A DNA stretch of 64,000 bases, taken from Caecitellus pseudoparvulus. Taxonomy: Eukaryota > Bigyra: Bicosoecida. Below are positions 32,401 to 43,425 of the stretch, one piece after another. Where the stretch lies: assembly GCA_965644315.1 (NCBI GenBank), contig CBFFRQ010000068.1:744001-808000 (forward strand). Direction: 5' to 3'. The notes below the pieces were generated by a model. That model worked only from the letters and a program-made list of their open reading frames with translations. It was not told where the DNA came from and ran no database searches. A program made the translations under genes and the position numbers. The number at the start of each line of letters is the position of its first letter. Position 1 is the stretch's first letter.

Positions 32401-34146
32401 TCACTTGGGCGAGGGGGCGTCGTGTTGGTCCAACATGTCCAGCACCTGCTGCGCCAGCAGCCCAGGCACCTGCAGCGGCAAGCTGTAAACCTGGCCATCT
32501 TCAGGCTGCAGCAGCACTGGTGTAACAGCACTGCCCTGCAGCATCTGCACGCGGTCCAGCATGCGGCCCACCAACGGCTGGTCTGACACAGAGGCCAGCC
32601 CGAGCGCCGCAGCCACGCGCCCCACCGTGTCGTTCACCGGGTCCACCAAGCGGAAGAAGAGGCCCTCGTGAGCCTCCTCCGCGCTGCGCCCGGCATCCTG
32701 CCGCTCCTTGGCCACCTTGGCGACGTGGCCACGGGCTGCTGCCAGCCTCGCGCCGTAGCTGGCATCCGCTGGGGGCAGTGCGCTGAGTGCCTCCCAGGCA
32801 CCCGGCGCTGCGAACTTGGACAAGACGAGGGCCCCCGCGATGCCCTTGGCAGCGACAGCTGTGGCCACCTCTGGCATAAGGGAGGTCGGCAGGGCGTCTG
32901 GATGGGGCAGGACGGCCTTCACAGGCAGGTCTCCCCCCGCCGCTGCTGCCAGCTCCAGGAGCATGTCCTCCTCCTCCCCCGACACGAGGGGGGAGGCAGC
33001 ACGCAGGCGCTGCGCGGCGACGTTGCCGCGCGTGGCAGGGGAATCCTCCCCCCGCACGCCGAACAGCGACCGAACTGTCAGGAAGGTCTTGGCGATGGGG
33101 GACTCGGGCACCTGCTCAGCAATTGCCAGTGCCTGGGGGTGCTCCGGCGCCGCCGCCAGCTGGCGCAGGGCGTCGGAGGAGTGCAGGGACCTTGACGCGG
33201 TGACGGCGCTGGTGTACGGCGCCTCCGTCACAGTCTCGTGCTTCCACATGCAGTGCACTGCGACAGTGCCCCGCACGTGCACTGCCTCACGAGGCTGGGC
33301 CGTCCGCAGCGCCTGCCACAGCAGTGCCCCCCACACCTCTGCCCCCGACGCAGCCACCACAACTTGGCCCTGCACAGCGCACTGCTGCACGACGGCATCG
33401 ATGTCCGCAGCTCGCAGTGTCGCAGGCCTGTGTGTCAGGCGGCTGTGGGCCGCGTGCGGGTTGTGGAAGGCCAGCACACGCACCGTCGGCGCCAGGCAGG
33501 CGACAGTGCTGCCCCACACCGCGGCAGTGTCACCATCTCCCGCTGGCAGCAGGATCGTCGCAGCAGGACGACCTGTTGGGTGCGGGTGGGTATCCCACAC
33601 ACACAGCGTCCCCTTGCCGCCTGCCGCCACGTCTCGCTGCGCCGCCACCGCGGCCAGCGCTCGTTTCGAGCGACGCCGCAGCAGGCGCAGCTCCCGGGCA
33701 GCAAGGAGGACGCCCTCGGACTGACCCTGCCGTGCTTGCGGACCCGTCACGAAGTACGCACCCAGGAGGAAGCTGCCCAAGATGGCCCACCAGAACAAGC
33801 TGGTGTTGTAGGCAGTCGTGGCGGCAGGCTCCACGTAGTCCCCCACAGCACCTGGCACGTCACGTGGGCTGGGCGGTGCGGCACGGGAAGTGTGCTGCAC
33901 GTCCTTGGAAGAGACGCTGGCGATGACTTGCCCCACATCGCCCTGTCTGCGGCGCTGGGCCATCGCTTCTTTGAGGCTGCTCACCACAACAGCCGTGCGC
34001 TCAGCGCCAGTGGGACCGTGCCCGCCACCACCAGCCGCGGAGCTGCACGGCCGCCAAGATGGCAGTCGAGGCAGTGCGCCAGGAAGGCGGGCCGGGGATC
34101 GGGGGGAGCCCCGCCAGGCAGCGCGCAGGGTGGAGGCAGCCAGCAT
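32401..34146 (-). CDS. Unknown protein, 581 aa, with mitochondrial-type presequence and one membrane segment
   Basis: Intronless from ATG 34146. The first about 40 residues are rich in Arg, Ala, Ser and Leu and free of acid (MLAASTLRAAWRGSPRSPAR...), as in mitochondrial presequences. A single hydrophobic helix, SLFWWAILGSFLLGAYFVTG, is near residues 115-135. Beyond it comes a basic helix and then alternating strands and helices (TLCVWDTHPHP, VRVLAFHNPHAAHS, GQVVVAASGAEVWGALLWQAL), reminiscent of a Rossmann-like or alpha/beta fold, without an identifiable motif. An inner-membrane protein with a soluble C-terminal domain is the best description. I cannot assign a family. Confidence 0.7.
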   Translation of the reverse strand: MLAASTLRAAWRGSPRSPARLPGALPRLPSWRPCSSAAGGGGHGPTGAERTAVVVSSLKEAMAQRRRQGDVGQVIASVSSKDVQHTSRAAPPSPRDVPGAVGDYVEPAATTAYNTSLFWWAILGSFLLGAYFVTGPQARQGQSEGVLLAARELRLLRRRSKRALAAVAAQRDVAAGGKGTLCVWDTHPHPTGRPAATILLPAGDGDTAAVWGSTVACLAPTVRVLAFHNPHAAHSRLTHRPATLRAADIDAVVQQCAVQGQVVVAASGAEVWGALLWQALRTAQPREAVHVRGTVAVHCMWKHETVTEAPYTSAVTASRSLHSSDALRQLAAAPEHPQALAIAEQVPESPIAKTFLTVRSLFGVRGEDSPATRGNVAAQRLRAASPLVSGEEEDMLLELAAAAGGDLPVKAVLPHPDALPTSLMPEVATAVAAKGIAGALVLSKFAAPGAWEALSALPPADASYGARLAAARGHVAKVAKERQDAGRSAEEAHEGLFFRLVDPVNDTVGRVAAALGLASVSDQPLVGRMLDRVQMLQGSAVTPVLLQPEDGQVYSLPLQVPGLLAQQVLDMLDQHDAPSPK

Positions 34147-34320
34147 CCTCGCGTTTCGCTTGAAACACCCGGGCGGCAGGGGCCAGCAACAGAGCGCCCA
34201 CCTGTGGCACTTTTTCAGAGACTGTGAAGCCCTCCCTTCACTCCGTGCACCACCTGGGTCCTAGGCTTGCGCCTGCTGCACTCAGTTTGTGTTGCTTCGG
34301 AAGCAGTGTCCGCTGCTCCA

Positions 34321-34329
34321 ACTTCCGCA
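34321..34329 (+). promoter_or_regulatory. TTCCGCA start-proximal element
   Basis: ACTTCCGCA ends 18 nt upstream of the NOP58 ATG at 34348. The correct start is confirmed here by NOP58 conservation, which makes this the best-anchored copy of the element. Confidence 0.5.
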
Positions 34330-34347
34330 CGCCACCACCCCACCACC

Positions 34348-36144
34348 ATGCTCGTGCTGTTCGAGACGCCTGCAGGCCTCGCCCTGTTCAAGGTGCTGAA
34401 GGAGAAGCGTGTCCGCAAGGCAGATGACGCTTGCGAGCTGTTCTCCTCCCCCGACAAGGCTTCCGAGATGTGCGTGCCCCCCAGCAAGCCAGAGGCACTG
34501 CCACGCTGAACAGCGTTCACTGCACAGCCCGCTCCCTCCACAGCGTGAAGCTGCAGGCCTTCCGGCCCTTCCAGGACACCACTCAGGTGCGCTGCAGTGT
34601 CCTTGCCCGACACCCCTGCCTGCCATGCCCCCCTGCTCGTGTTCTGCTTCCTGCAAGCTGCCGCAGCACGCGTGCACATCCCCGCCGCCCCTGTGCCGCA
34701 CTGCAGGCTCTGGCTGCCGCTTCCGCCCTCGTGGAGGGCAAGATGGGGGACGAACTGGAGAAGTTCCTGAAGAAGCACATCCTGAAGAAGGAACTCACGG
34801 ACGAGCTCGCTGTCATCGACAGCAAGCTGGGCGGCGTCATCAAGGAGAAGCTGGGCATCCAGGTGGGTGCGCTGGTGCTGCATGCCGCCTGCCACAGCCT
34901 GGCACGCTGCCCGCCTCGCCCCCTCCCCCACACAGTGTGTTGCCAGCGGCAAGGTTGGCGAGCTCGTGCGCGGCATCCGCAGCCAGATGACCCACCTGAT
35001 CGACGGCCTGGACGAGGCTCAGCTGAAGGCCATGCAGCTGGGCCTGGGGCACGGCCTGTCCCGGTACAAGCTCAAGTTCAGCCCCGACAAGGTGGACACC
35101 ATGATCGTGCAGGCCATTAACCTGCTGGACGAGCTGGACAAGGAGATCAACACGTATGCCATGCGCGTGCGGGAGTGGTACGGCTGGCACTTCCCCGAGA
35201 TGGCCAAGCTGGTCAACGACAACGAGCAGTACGCCCGCGTGATCCTCAAGTGCGGCATGCGTCCCAACGCCCGCAAGACGGACTTCTCCGACATCCTGCC
35301 TGAGGACGTGGAGGCCAGCATGAAGGAGGCTGCCATCGTCAGCATGGGCACGGACATCAGCGAGGGTGACCTGCTGAACATCTCCGCCCTGGCCACCCAG
35401 GTCATCGCCCTCATGGAGTACCGCACAGAGCTGTTCGAGTACTTGAAGAACCGCATGCTGGCCATCGCGCCCAACCTCACCATGATGGTGGGCGAGCTCG
35501 TCGGCGCCCGCCTCATCGCCCACGCTGGCTCCCTGCTGAACCTGGCCAAGCAGCCCGCTTCCACGGTGCAGATCCTGGGCGCTGAGAAGGCGCTCTTCCG
35601 CGCCCTCAAGACCAAGCACGACACGCCCAAGTACGGCCTCATCTACCACGCCTCCCTCATCGGCCAGGCACAGCCCAAGCACAAGGGCAAGGTGTCCCGC
35701 GTCCTGTCCGCCAAGACTGCCCTGGCCATCCGCGTGGATGCGCTGGGGGAGACCTCCGAGCCCACCATCGCCTTGTCCGCCCGTGCCGCTGTCGAGAACC
35801 GCATGCGCCAGCTGGACTCCTCCTTCCGTGGCACCATGACAGGCGGCGCCACCGCCCGATCCCGCACGGAGGCGTACAGCGCCGGTGCCGCCACTGACGC
35901 CGCTGCTGGCGCCGGCGCCGCAGCTTCTTACAACCCAGATGGCGACGTTGTCCTGGAGAAGAAGGAGAAGAAGTCCAAGAAGGGCACCAAGCGCTCACGC
36001 GACGAGGAGCCTGCTGAGGCTGACAGCGATGACAGCGCAGCCGAGCCTTCCAAGGCCAAGAAGGCACGCAAGGAGAAGAAGGAAAAGAAGGACAAGAAGG
36101 AGAAGAAGTCGAAGAAGGAGAAGAAGTCCAAGAAGTCTGCTTGA
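34348..36144 (+). CDS. NOP58: Nucleolar box C/D snoRNP core protein NOP58
   Basis: Scaffold protein of box C/D snoRNPs that guide 2'-O-methylation of rRNA. Exons 34348-34469, 34544-34586, 34707-34862 and 34936-36144 give 509 residues (human 529). Exon 2 is only 43 nt. [48 protein letters not shown] and [20 protein letters not shown] match NOP58. The Nop domain ([41 protein letters not shown], about 300-340) binds the snoRNA kink-turn with the 15.5K protein. The C-terminal tail has about 45 residues of KKE/KKS/KKD repeats, typical of NOP58 and NOP56. The MLVLFE start and KFQDT-like motif favour NOP58 over NOP56. Confidence 0.97.
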
Positions 36145-36318
36145 TGTTCGCGGCTGCCCCCTCGCACCACGGCAGCTGTCATGCCCACCTGAATGCAGTT
36201 GATCTCGCAGCTCACTTCTACGCAAGCCACCCTCGCCCTCGCTGCTTCAGCTGCTGCCCTGCAGCTGCTTTTGCCCTGCGCGGAAAGGGCTGGCGCAGGC
36301 CTGCCTGGCCCTAGAGCC

Positions 36319-39300
36319 ATGGCAGGCTACGAGAGCAGGGAGCCCTGGAGCGCGGGGGGCGTCTCCCCGAAACCCGTCATTCTCACCCAGACCACGCCGC
36401 TTGTCGAGCGCGCGTGTCTCAAGAGCGGCCTGACCTTTGATGAGCTCATCGCGTGAGCAGGCCTGCCGCTGTCGATGCTGCCACTGCTCAACTTCCGCTG
36501 CACTGCAGCATGCCACGCCAACACGCCGCAGGCCCTTCGTGAACTTCCCCGGCGCCAACGTGGAATTCAAACTAAATGACACGGGCTTCACAGTTCCTGA
36601 TGTCGCCTTTCGCGTGCTGTCCTCCCGTGAATTCAGGCAGCCTCCCCAGGATGTAGTGGACGCCGTGAGTCTGCCTGTGGCCTCAACAGCCGCGCCCTTG
36701 ACCACACTGCCCCCCGCGAACCCGCAGCACATTGCCACTTGCATTCGATCGAGCCCCCCCACCGACTTCGATCGGGCGCGCAGCAAGGGGCGCCTGCAGA
36801 CGGCGCTCGCAGCTGCCGGCATCGGGGACGCAGCTGATGCGCGTGCTTGGTTGCGCAAGCACAAGGACAAGCCCCTGCCATGGTTTGCCGCCTGGCGCCG
36901 AGCCCTGGACGATGTCGCACGGTGCCAGCAGCACGAGATGTTCGACAGCCCCGTGGGCATCATCACCGCCGTCAGCTCAGGGGAGGGCAACATCGTCGCG
37001 GCCCTGAACGACTTGACGTCCCCCCACCGCCTGCCGCCCAGCTTCGCGGCAGAGGTGTACGACTCAGACTTGCCGCGCGCCTACCTGCTGCTGCACGACA
37101 TGAGTGAGCCGGGCGCCAGCCGGGAGGCCCTGCAGGCTCACCTCAGCACCCTCACCACCTACTTCCCTCGAGACGTCTGCTTTGCGCTCGTCATCAACAG
37201 CGCTGGGGAGGGGGAGCCGGCCCCCCCCGCCACCTGGGCCGTGCCCATACCGCCCAAGCTCTTCACGCACCCATCCAGTGTGCTGGCGGAGGCAGCCGCA
37301 GCGGAGGCAGCCGCAGCCGGAGCACCCTGGAGCGGGCCCTGCCCCCCCCCGCCCGGCTACCGCATGGCCCCTGACGACGTCGCTCGCATGCGGCAGGTGA
37401 TGCACGATATCGTCAAGGGCATGCTGCTGCCTGCCTGGCAGCGCAGCCTCAGCGCCCTGTATGCCAACGTGACTTCCCACAAGCGTGGTCTGCGCAACAC
37501 GCTGCGTTCGTGGCTGCGAGGCAGCAGCAGCGCCACCACCAGCCCGCGAGCGCGCGACAGGGGCAAACAGGGCGGCGCCCCGCTCGCAGTGTACACGTAC
37601 GGCACCCTTCCAGCACAAACACGCCTGCTGGCGGATTCCCTGTACATGCTGGGGGCGCTGGGCCTGGCGCTGCAGGCGTACAAATGGGCGGGTGAGGAGT
37701 TCAGGGGGGGCTCCACCGCCACCACCCTGCACCAGGCCAGCGTAGCAGAGATGATCGCGTGGTGCCTGCTGCGCCAGTCAGGCCCCTCCCGTGAGGCAGA
37801 TGGGGAGTTGGAGGGCGCCGTGACGGGGTACTACAACGTGGCCAAGGCGGCGCTGGCGGCGCCGTCCCTGTCCGCACTGGGCACCCACGCCAGCCTCACG
37901 GAGGGCCGCTCCCCCATGCTCAGCCCCTTTTCTCACGCTTGGTCGGCGACGGGGCCCATCAGTCCCGGCTCCAGCGCACATGCGCTCACCACCCCGGCGG
38001 CGCTGGCGCTGGGGGCCGCGTCCCCGCCGCCCACCCGTGCACGGGGTGCTGCCCGGGACACGCCCACACGGCCACCACAGGCACCCAGCACGCCCACTGC
38101 TCCCACAGCAGGGGCCGGTATCACGCCAAGCGGCGCAGCAGCTGCCCCCCCACTGACCCTTGCTCAGCTGCTTGGAGAGGCTGCTTTGCCCAGCGCAGCT
38201 GCGCAGCCCGCCTCTGGCAAGAGCAGTGCCCGCACGGCTGCCAAGCGGCAAGCCATCCGCCTGGCCTCCCGCGTGGCGGCACTAGCGGCAGACACAATCC
38301 TAGCGCGGGGCTCCCGTCACACACTGGCGGCTGGCATGCTGCGCAGGACAGCCCAGGCTGAGGGGGATGGCTCCCTCTCAGGGGCGGTGCTGTTCGAGCA
38401 GGCAGCCTGTGCCCTGCTGGCTGCCAACACGGCAACCTCTGCCACTCTGGGCATGGGCAGCGCCTTGGCTGCGCACCCCATGCCTGCTCCCTCCGTGCGC
38501 AAGCACGCGTTCTTCTCTGTCCTCGCAGCCAAGGGGTACAGTGCCAGCCCGCTGCCCAGCCCTCAGCATGCCCTGCGGTGCTTGGCAGTTGCACACACCA
38601 GCTTCACACCCCAGCTCGCACCATGGCCTGTGGTGGACGGCTACGTGCTGCTGGCCACCGCGCGGTGTTTGCGTAGCATGGCAGACTTCGCCTCTGCCGC
38701 GGGGCTGTACGGGGCCTGCCTGGCCAAGGGAGCCACTTGCATGTCGCCTCGCTTGCAAGGTGACGTGCTCCTCGAGTTTGCAGCGGCCAATGAGCAGTGG
38801 AGACAGCACCTCGCAGAGCAGGCGGACGCCCACGAGCCCCACGACACTCCACAAGCACTGGAGATTCCTGGCCTGCCACGGGTGGACACAGCCAGCCTCA
38901 GGGTTGTGTCTTGGGACAATGCGCTGCATGCCCTCTTGGCAGTCGGTGGGCACGTCCCTGCTGCGCACAAGCCGACACCGGAGATGGCCTGTCTAAACGG
39001 CCTGCACAACGGCTTGTGGGGCGGCAGCCAGCCTGGGGAAGGCGCGCCGCGGGCCTTGCCCAAGCTCGGCTGGGGAGCCGCCGCCCCTGCGAAGTGCAAC
39101 CCGATCACGAGTGCCACCAGCGGAAGTCACTGGCTTGTGTGGCCAGTCTTGGCTGCTGGCATGCAGTCAGACGCGTTGGCGGTGCAACGAGCAGCGGCAG
39201 CGAGTGCTGGGGGGGTTGGAGGGGTGAGGGCTGCGCAAGTGGCTGCGGTCATCAATGGCGCTGAGGACGATGCTGAGCGCCTGGCAAGTGCCTGTCGCGG

Positions 39301-41824
39301 CCATGCCGGTGGGGTGCATGGCTTCCTCGCGAGCCCCCCCGCTACCCGGCATGCTGTGGCCGATGTTGCCCAGCCCCTGCCACGGCGGGTTGGGCAGCCT
39401 TTCGCAATCTGCGTCACCCTACACAACCCCTTGAGTATCCCCTTGCACCTGTACGAAGTGCATGCAGTGACCGAGTTGGAGGGCGGGGAGGAGGGCAGTG
39501 CCTGTGGGGAAGGTGGCAGCCCCCCTGCACTTGCCGGTGGCAGCTGGCCAACGGGGCTGAGCTGGCGGCAGACTCCTGGCGCATGCTGCGCATGTGTTGA
39601 TGTGGAGCTGGAAGGGGGGGGCTCGCGCACCTTGCACCTGCTCGTGGTACCCACTGCCCCGGGCGACTTGACCGTGTCCAGGGTGGCGTGGACGCTGGCC
39701 GGCACGGTGCGCTCCGGGGCGAAGCTGCAACTCACCGGCCCCCTCCTGCACACATCAAGGCAGGCCAGAGCCCGCCGGCAGCGCGGTGCGGACGCAAGGC
39801 TCCAAGCCAAAGTCGCGGGTGAAGGCGCATGGCTCGCCGCATCTCTTCACCTGCCCGAGACAGCTGGAGCACCCGATGGCAGCATTGCCATGTGCAGTGG
39901 CGAGGTCATCCACGCGACGCTGCGCCTCACCAACTGCGGGCAAGTTCCGTGTGAGGGGCCCCTGCGGCTGCGCAGCGATGCCGAGGGCGCAGCATGGCTG
40001 GTACCAACACATGTGCCTGAAGAAGGCGTCAGTGTTGGCCTTCTTGGGGCCACGTACACCTTGACGACTGCAGGGGATGCCCTGGAACCTGGCGGGTCCA
40101 TGGATGTCCCAGTCATGCTGCGAGCAGGAGGCCGTCCGTGCTCGGCGCGGCTGGCTGTGCTGGTGGACATGGCCGGCAAGGCCGTGTGCAGGTGGGGCAG
40201 CTCGCTGTCAGTGACGCCCGGCCCCACCTTGCAAGGCGTTCTGCAGACCCATGCCGGCACTGCGTTCCTATCCCTCCGAGCCATGGCAGCTGCTAGTAGC
40301 ACTCTGGCGGTACAAGGCTTAGCCTTGTGCTGCCCGGGAGACGTGTCCAGTGCAACCGCCATGCACAGTGCCTCCCGGGAGAGCTTGCTGGACCTTCCAC
40401 GTGGAGGAGTTGGCGGCACGGTGGTGACCTGGAATGCTGGAGATGTGGGCCAGGCAAGCACCTCCCTCGTCCTGCCTCCATCGGGGGACTGTCCGGCGTG
40501 GGCCACGCGAGCCTGCAGCGGCCTGCCGGCGTGGGAACACGCCCTGGCCCTGCAGTGCTCCCACATCCACAACCAGCGCAGCCTGGCCGTGGCTCGAAGC
40601 GAAGAAGCAGCCAAGCGTGCGGGCACTTCGGACGCCCTTCCCATGACCTTGCGTGCCATTCGGCTTGCGGCAGCTGAGGCAGCCCGTCAGGGCGACAGTG
40701 GCGCAAGCCAGGGCAGCCGCGCAGATGCCCCACGCAGCGCACTGGCCCTTGCCCACGCAGGGAAAGCATCTGTTGCAGTGTTCCTCCTAGCTGGGCACCG
40801 CACGATCTGCTTGCACCTGCCGCTCCTCCCATTCCCCGCCCAGGATGGCTGGGCCGTCTCTGCTGCCTCCACTGCAGTGGACGGCTCGTGCGGTACAGGT
40901 GGGGGCCCCTGGCACCACCACGCGTACTTGGCCCCTCAGCAGCACCTGCCCCGCCTGGCAGCCAGTCAGACACGTGTGGTGGCTGGTGCGCCGTCGCCCC
41001 TTGCGTCCCATCTCCGCTTCTTCGGCTCCAAGCCAGAGCCGGGGCAGCTGGAGCGCATGGTGAAGGTGGAGCTGCACGCGCCAGCTTCGGTAGTCGCCGC
41101 CGATCACAGCACGCTGCTGCCGCGGGGTGGTCTGCCTCGCAGACTCACTGGCGGGGGCACTGCGGTCGCTCTCGTGGGCACGGACTTGGACAAGAAGTTG
41201 CTGCACTTGGCCCCTCCCACACCGCTGCAAGCTGCTGCTTACGACGAAGAAGGCCCGGCACAGGCCCTGACACACACCTCGCGCGGGGACCTGCTCACAA
41301 GCGCAGTGTCCGTGCCTGTGGACCTCAGCAACGCGCAGGGCATGGCCAAGGCTGTGCCGTCACAACGACTGGCCCTGGTCCCCCTCACTGTGCACCTCAC
41401 GTTCTCCGCCACACCTCCGCGCAGCTCATCTGCGTGGTCGCAAGTGCGCATGGTGCTGGCTGAATTGCTCCTGTTGCCCCAAGCAGCACCAGCAGATGCA
41501 CAGGGTGCCCCCTCCATCACGTGGATTTCGCCGCTCCGGCACCCGCTCCCCATCATGCAAGCCGGCGACTCCTACGCACTTCAGGTTTGGGCGGCCTGCG
41601 TGTTGCCCCGTGGCCAGGAGAGTGGCCAGGTAGTCATTGACCCAGCAGTCGTGCGCATCCGGCTCACTCCAGCTCCTGGCTTCAGAGGCAGCTCCCAGCG
41701 TACGGCGCCTCCCGTGGAAGTGAGCGCTGCGCCGAGCGAGCCAGTGACGGTCAGCTTGCACCCCGCTCCCAAGGGGCCCTTCACGGCCCTCACTGGATTT
41801 GAGGAGGTGCCTCTCTCGGACTGA
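36319..41824 (+). CDS. TRAPPC8: TRAPP III complex subunit TRAPPC8 (Trs85 homologue)
   Basis: Subunit of the TRAPP III Rab1/Ypt1 exchange-factor complex used in secretion and autophagy. Exons 36319-36452, 36532-36664 and 36728-41824 give 1,787 residues. The splice at 36452/36532 creates FDELIAPFVNFPGANVEF, matching the start region of TRAPPC8. AYLLLHDMSEPGASREAL, YTYGTLPAQTRLLADSLYMLGALGLALQAYKWAGEEF, SVRKHAFFSVLAAKGY and the following HALRCL helical repeats are the Trs85-specific core (about residues 380-760). The C-terminal 900 residues have beta-rich ASPP-like domains. A 63-nt GTGAGT...CAG segment at 36665-36727 is open in frame, so it may be retained. An upstream in-frame ATG at 36193 would add 42 unlikely residues. 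Confidence 0.88.
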
Positions 41825-42012
41825 GCAATGTACGGCAACTCTGCCAAATCGCAACCGCCGCCCACTTCCCTCTGCCTGTCGCCGCCCCCGCTTTGTTGCA
41901 CTGATGTGCTTGGCGTGGTGAATCTGAACCCCGCAAGCCGGCCCGAGCCCAGCCCTGGTGAGAGCGCAGGACTCCCCTCCAGCTGTCGGGTTTCCTTCCG
42001 TCCCCTTCAAGC

Positions 42013-43410
42013 ATGCTGTCAAGCGCAAGCCGCCTTGCTATGGCCGCCCCAGCGGTGGCGCGCCATGGTGCGCGGGGTGTGGCCACCATTTCCGCAATCC
42101 AGGCCCGCAGCATCTTCGACTCCCGGGGCTTCCCCACTGTCGAGTGTGATGTGACGTTCGGTTCAGGTCAGGTGGCTCGAGCATCTGTTCCATCGGGCGC
42201 TTCCACCGGCGAGTTCGAAGCATTGGAGCTCCGTGACGGCGGCGCCGTTTTCATGGGCAAGGGCGTGTCCAAGGCTGTGGACAACGTGAACACCACCTTG
42301 GCTGCTGCATTGAAAGGCATGGATGTGTCCGACCAGAAGGCCATCGACGACCTCATGGTGAAGGAGCTGGATGGCACCAAGAACGAGTGGGGCTGGTGCA
42401 AGCAGAAGCTGGGCGCCAACGCCATCCTCGCTGTGTCGCTTGCAGTGGCCAAGGCGGGCGCCGCGGCAGGCGGCGTGCCCCTCTACGCCCATATCGCGGC
42501 GCTGGCAGGGAAGAAGGATCCCGTCTTGCCTGTGCCCTCCTTCAACGTCATCAATGGCGGCAGCCACGCTGGGAACCAGCTGGCCATGCAGGAGTTCATG
42601 ATCCTGCCCACTGGCGCCGCCAGCTTCACAGAGGCCATGCGCATGGGAGCTGAGACGTACCATGCTCTGAAGGTTGGACTGAAGGCCAAGTACGGGCAGG
42701 ACGCGGTGAACGTCGGCGATGAAGGCGGCTTCGCGCCCCCCATGAAGGACGCCCGTGAGGCGCTGGAGGTGCTGCATGCTGCCATCCAGGCGGCGGGGGC
42801 AGAGGGCGCCATGGCCATTGGCATGGACATTGCAGCATCTGAATTTTACGCAGATGGCAAGTATGACCTGGACTGGAAGGTGCCAGGCGCAGATGGCAGC
42901 AGCAAGCTGAGCGGCGCCCAGCTGCTGGAGGTCTACCGCGGCCTCATCACTGACTTTGGCCTGGTCAGCATCGAGGACCCTTTCGACCAGGAGGACTGGG
43001 AGGCGTACGCGGCTATGACTGCGGAAGTTGGTGCAGACTGCCAGATCGTGGGGGATGATCTGCTTGTCACAAACCCCGTCCGTGTGCAGAAGGCCATTGA
43101 CGGCGCCAGCGTGAACGCACTGCTGCTTAAGGTGAACCAGATCGGAACCCTGACGGAGAGCATTGAAGCCGTGCGCATGTCTCAAGATGCAGGGTGGGGC
43201 GTCATGACCTCACACAGGTCTGGTGAGACGGAAGACACCTTCATCGCTGACTTGGCCGTGGGCCTGGCCACTGGGCAGATCAAGACCGGCGCACCCTGCC
43301 GCTCAGAGCGCACTGCTAAGTACAACCAGCTCCTGCGCATTGAAGAAGAGCTGGGCAGCTCCGCTGTGTATGCAGGAAAACACTTCCGCACACCCCACCT
43401 GGCCCGCTGA
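42013..43410 (+). CDS. ENO: Enolase with mitochondrial-type N-terminal extension
   Basis: Converts 2-phosphoglycerate to phosphoenolpyruvate. Intronless, 465 residues. The body is canonical: [111 protein letters not shown] and [15 protein letters not shown]. The pentapeptide EWGWC before KQKLGANA is the insertion known in plant and apicomplexan enolases and absent from animal and yeast ones. About 24 residues precede the usual cytosolic start; they contain Ser, Ala and three Arg but no acid ([19 protein letters not shown]...), a mitochondrial presequence pattern. A second in-frame ATG at residue 10 exists. TTTCCGCA occurs inside this coding region and is probably coincidental. Confidence 0.97.
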   Translation: MLSSASRLAMAAPAVARHGARGVATISAIQARSIFDSRGFPTVECDVTFGSGQVARASVPSGASTGEFEALELRDGGAVFMGKGVSKAVDNVNTTLAAALKGMDVSDQKAIDDLMVKELDGTKNEWGWCKQKLGANAILAVSLAVAKAGAAAGGVPLYAHIAALAGKKDPVLPVPSFNVINGGSHAGNQLAMQEFMILPTGAASFTEAMRMGAETYHALKVGLKAKYGQDAVNVGDEGGFAPPMKDAREALEVLHAAIQAAGAEGAMAIGMDIAASEFYADGKYDLDWKVPGADGSSKLSGAQLLEVYRGLITDFGLVSIEDPFDQEDWEAYAAMTAEVGADCQIVGDDLLVTNPVRVQKAIDGASVNALLLKVNQIGTLTESIEAVRMSQDAGWGVMTSHRSGETEDTFIADLAVGLATGQIKTGAPCRSERTAKYNQLLRIEEELGSSAVYAGKHFRTPHLAR

Positions 43411-43425
43411 CTTGACACAGTGACC

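Noticed and set aside
42085-42096. TTTCCGCA as a start element for enolase
   Set aside because: It lies within the enolase coding sequence after the ATG, and no in-frame ATG follows at a plausible distance before the conserved IFDSRG motif.
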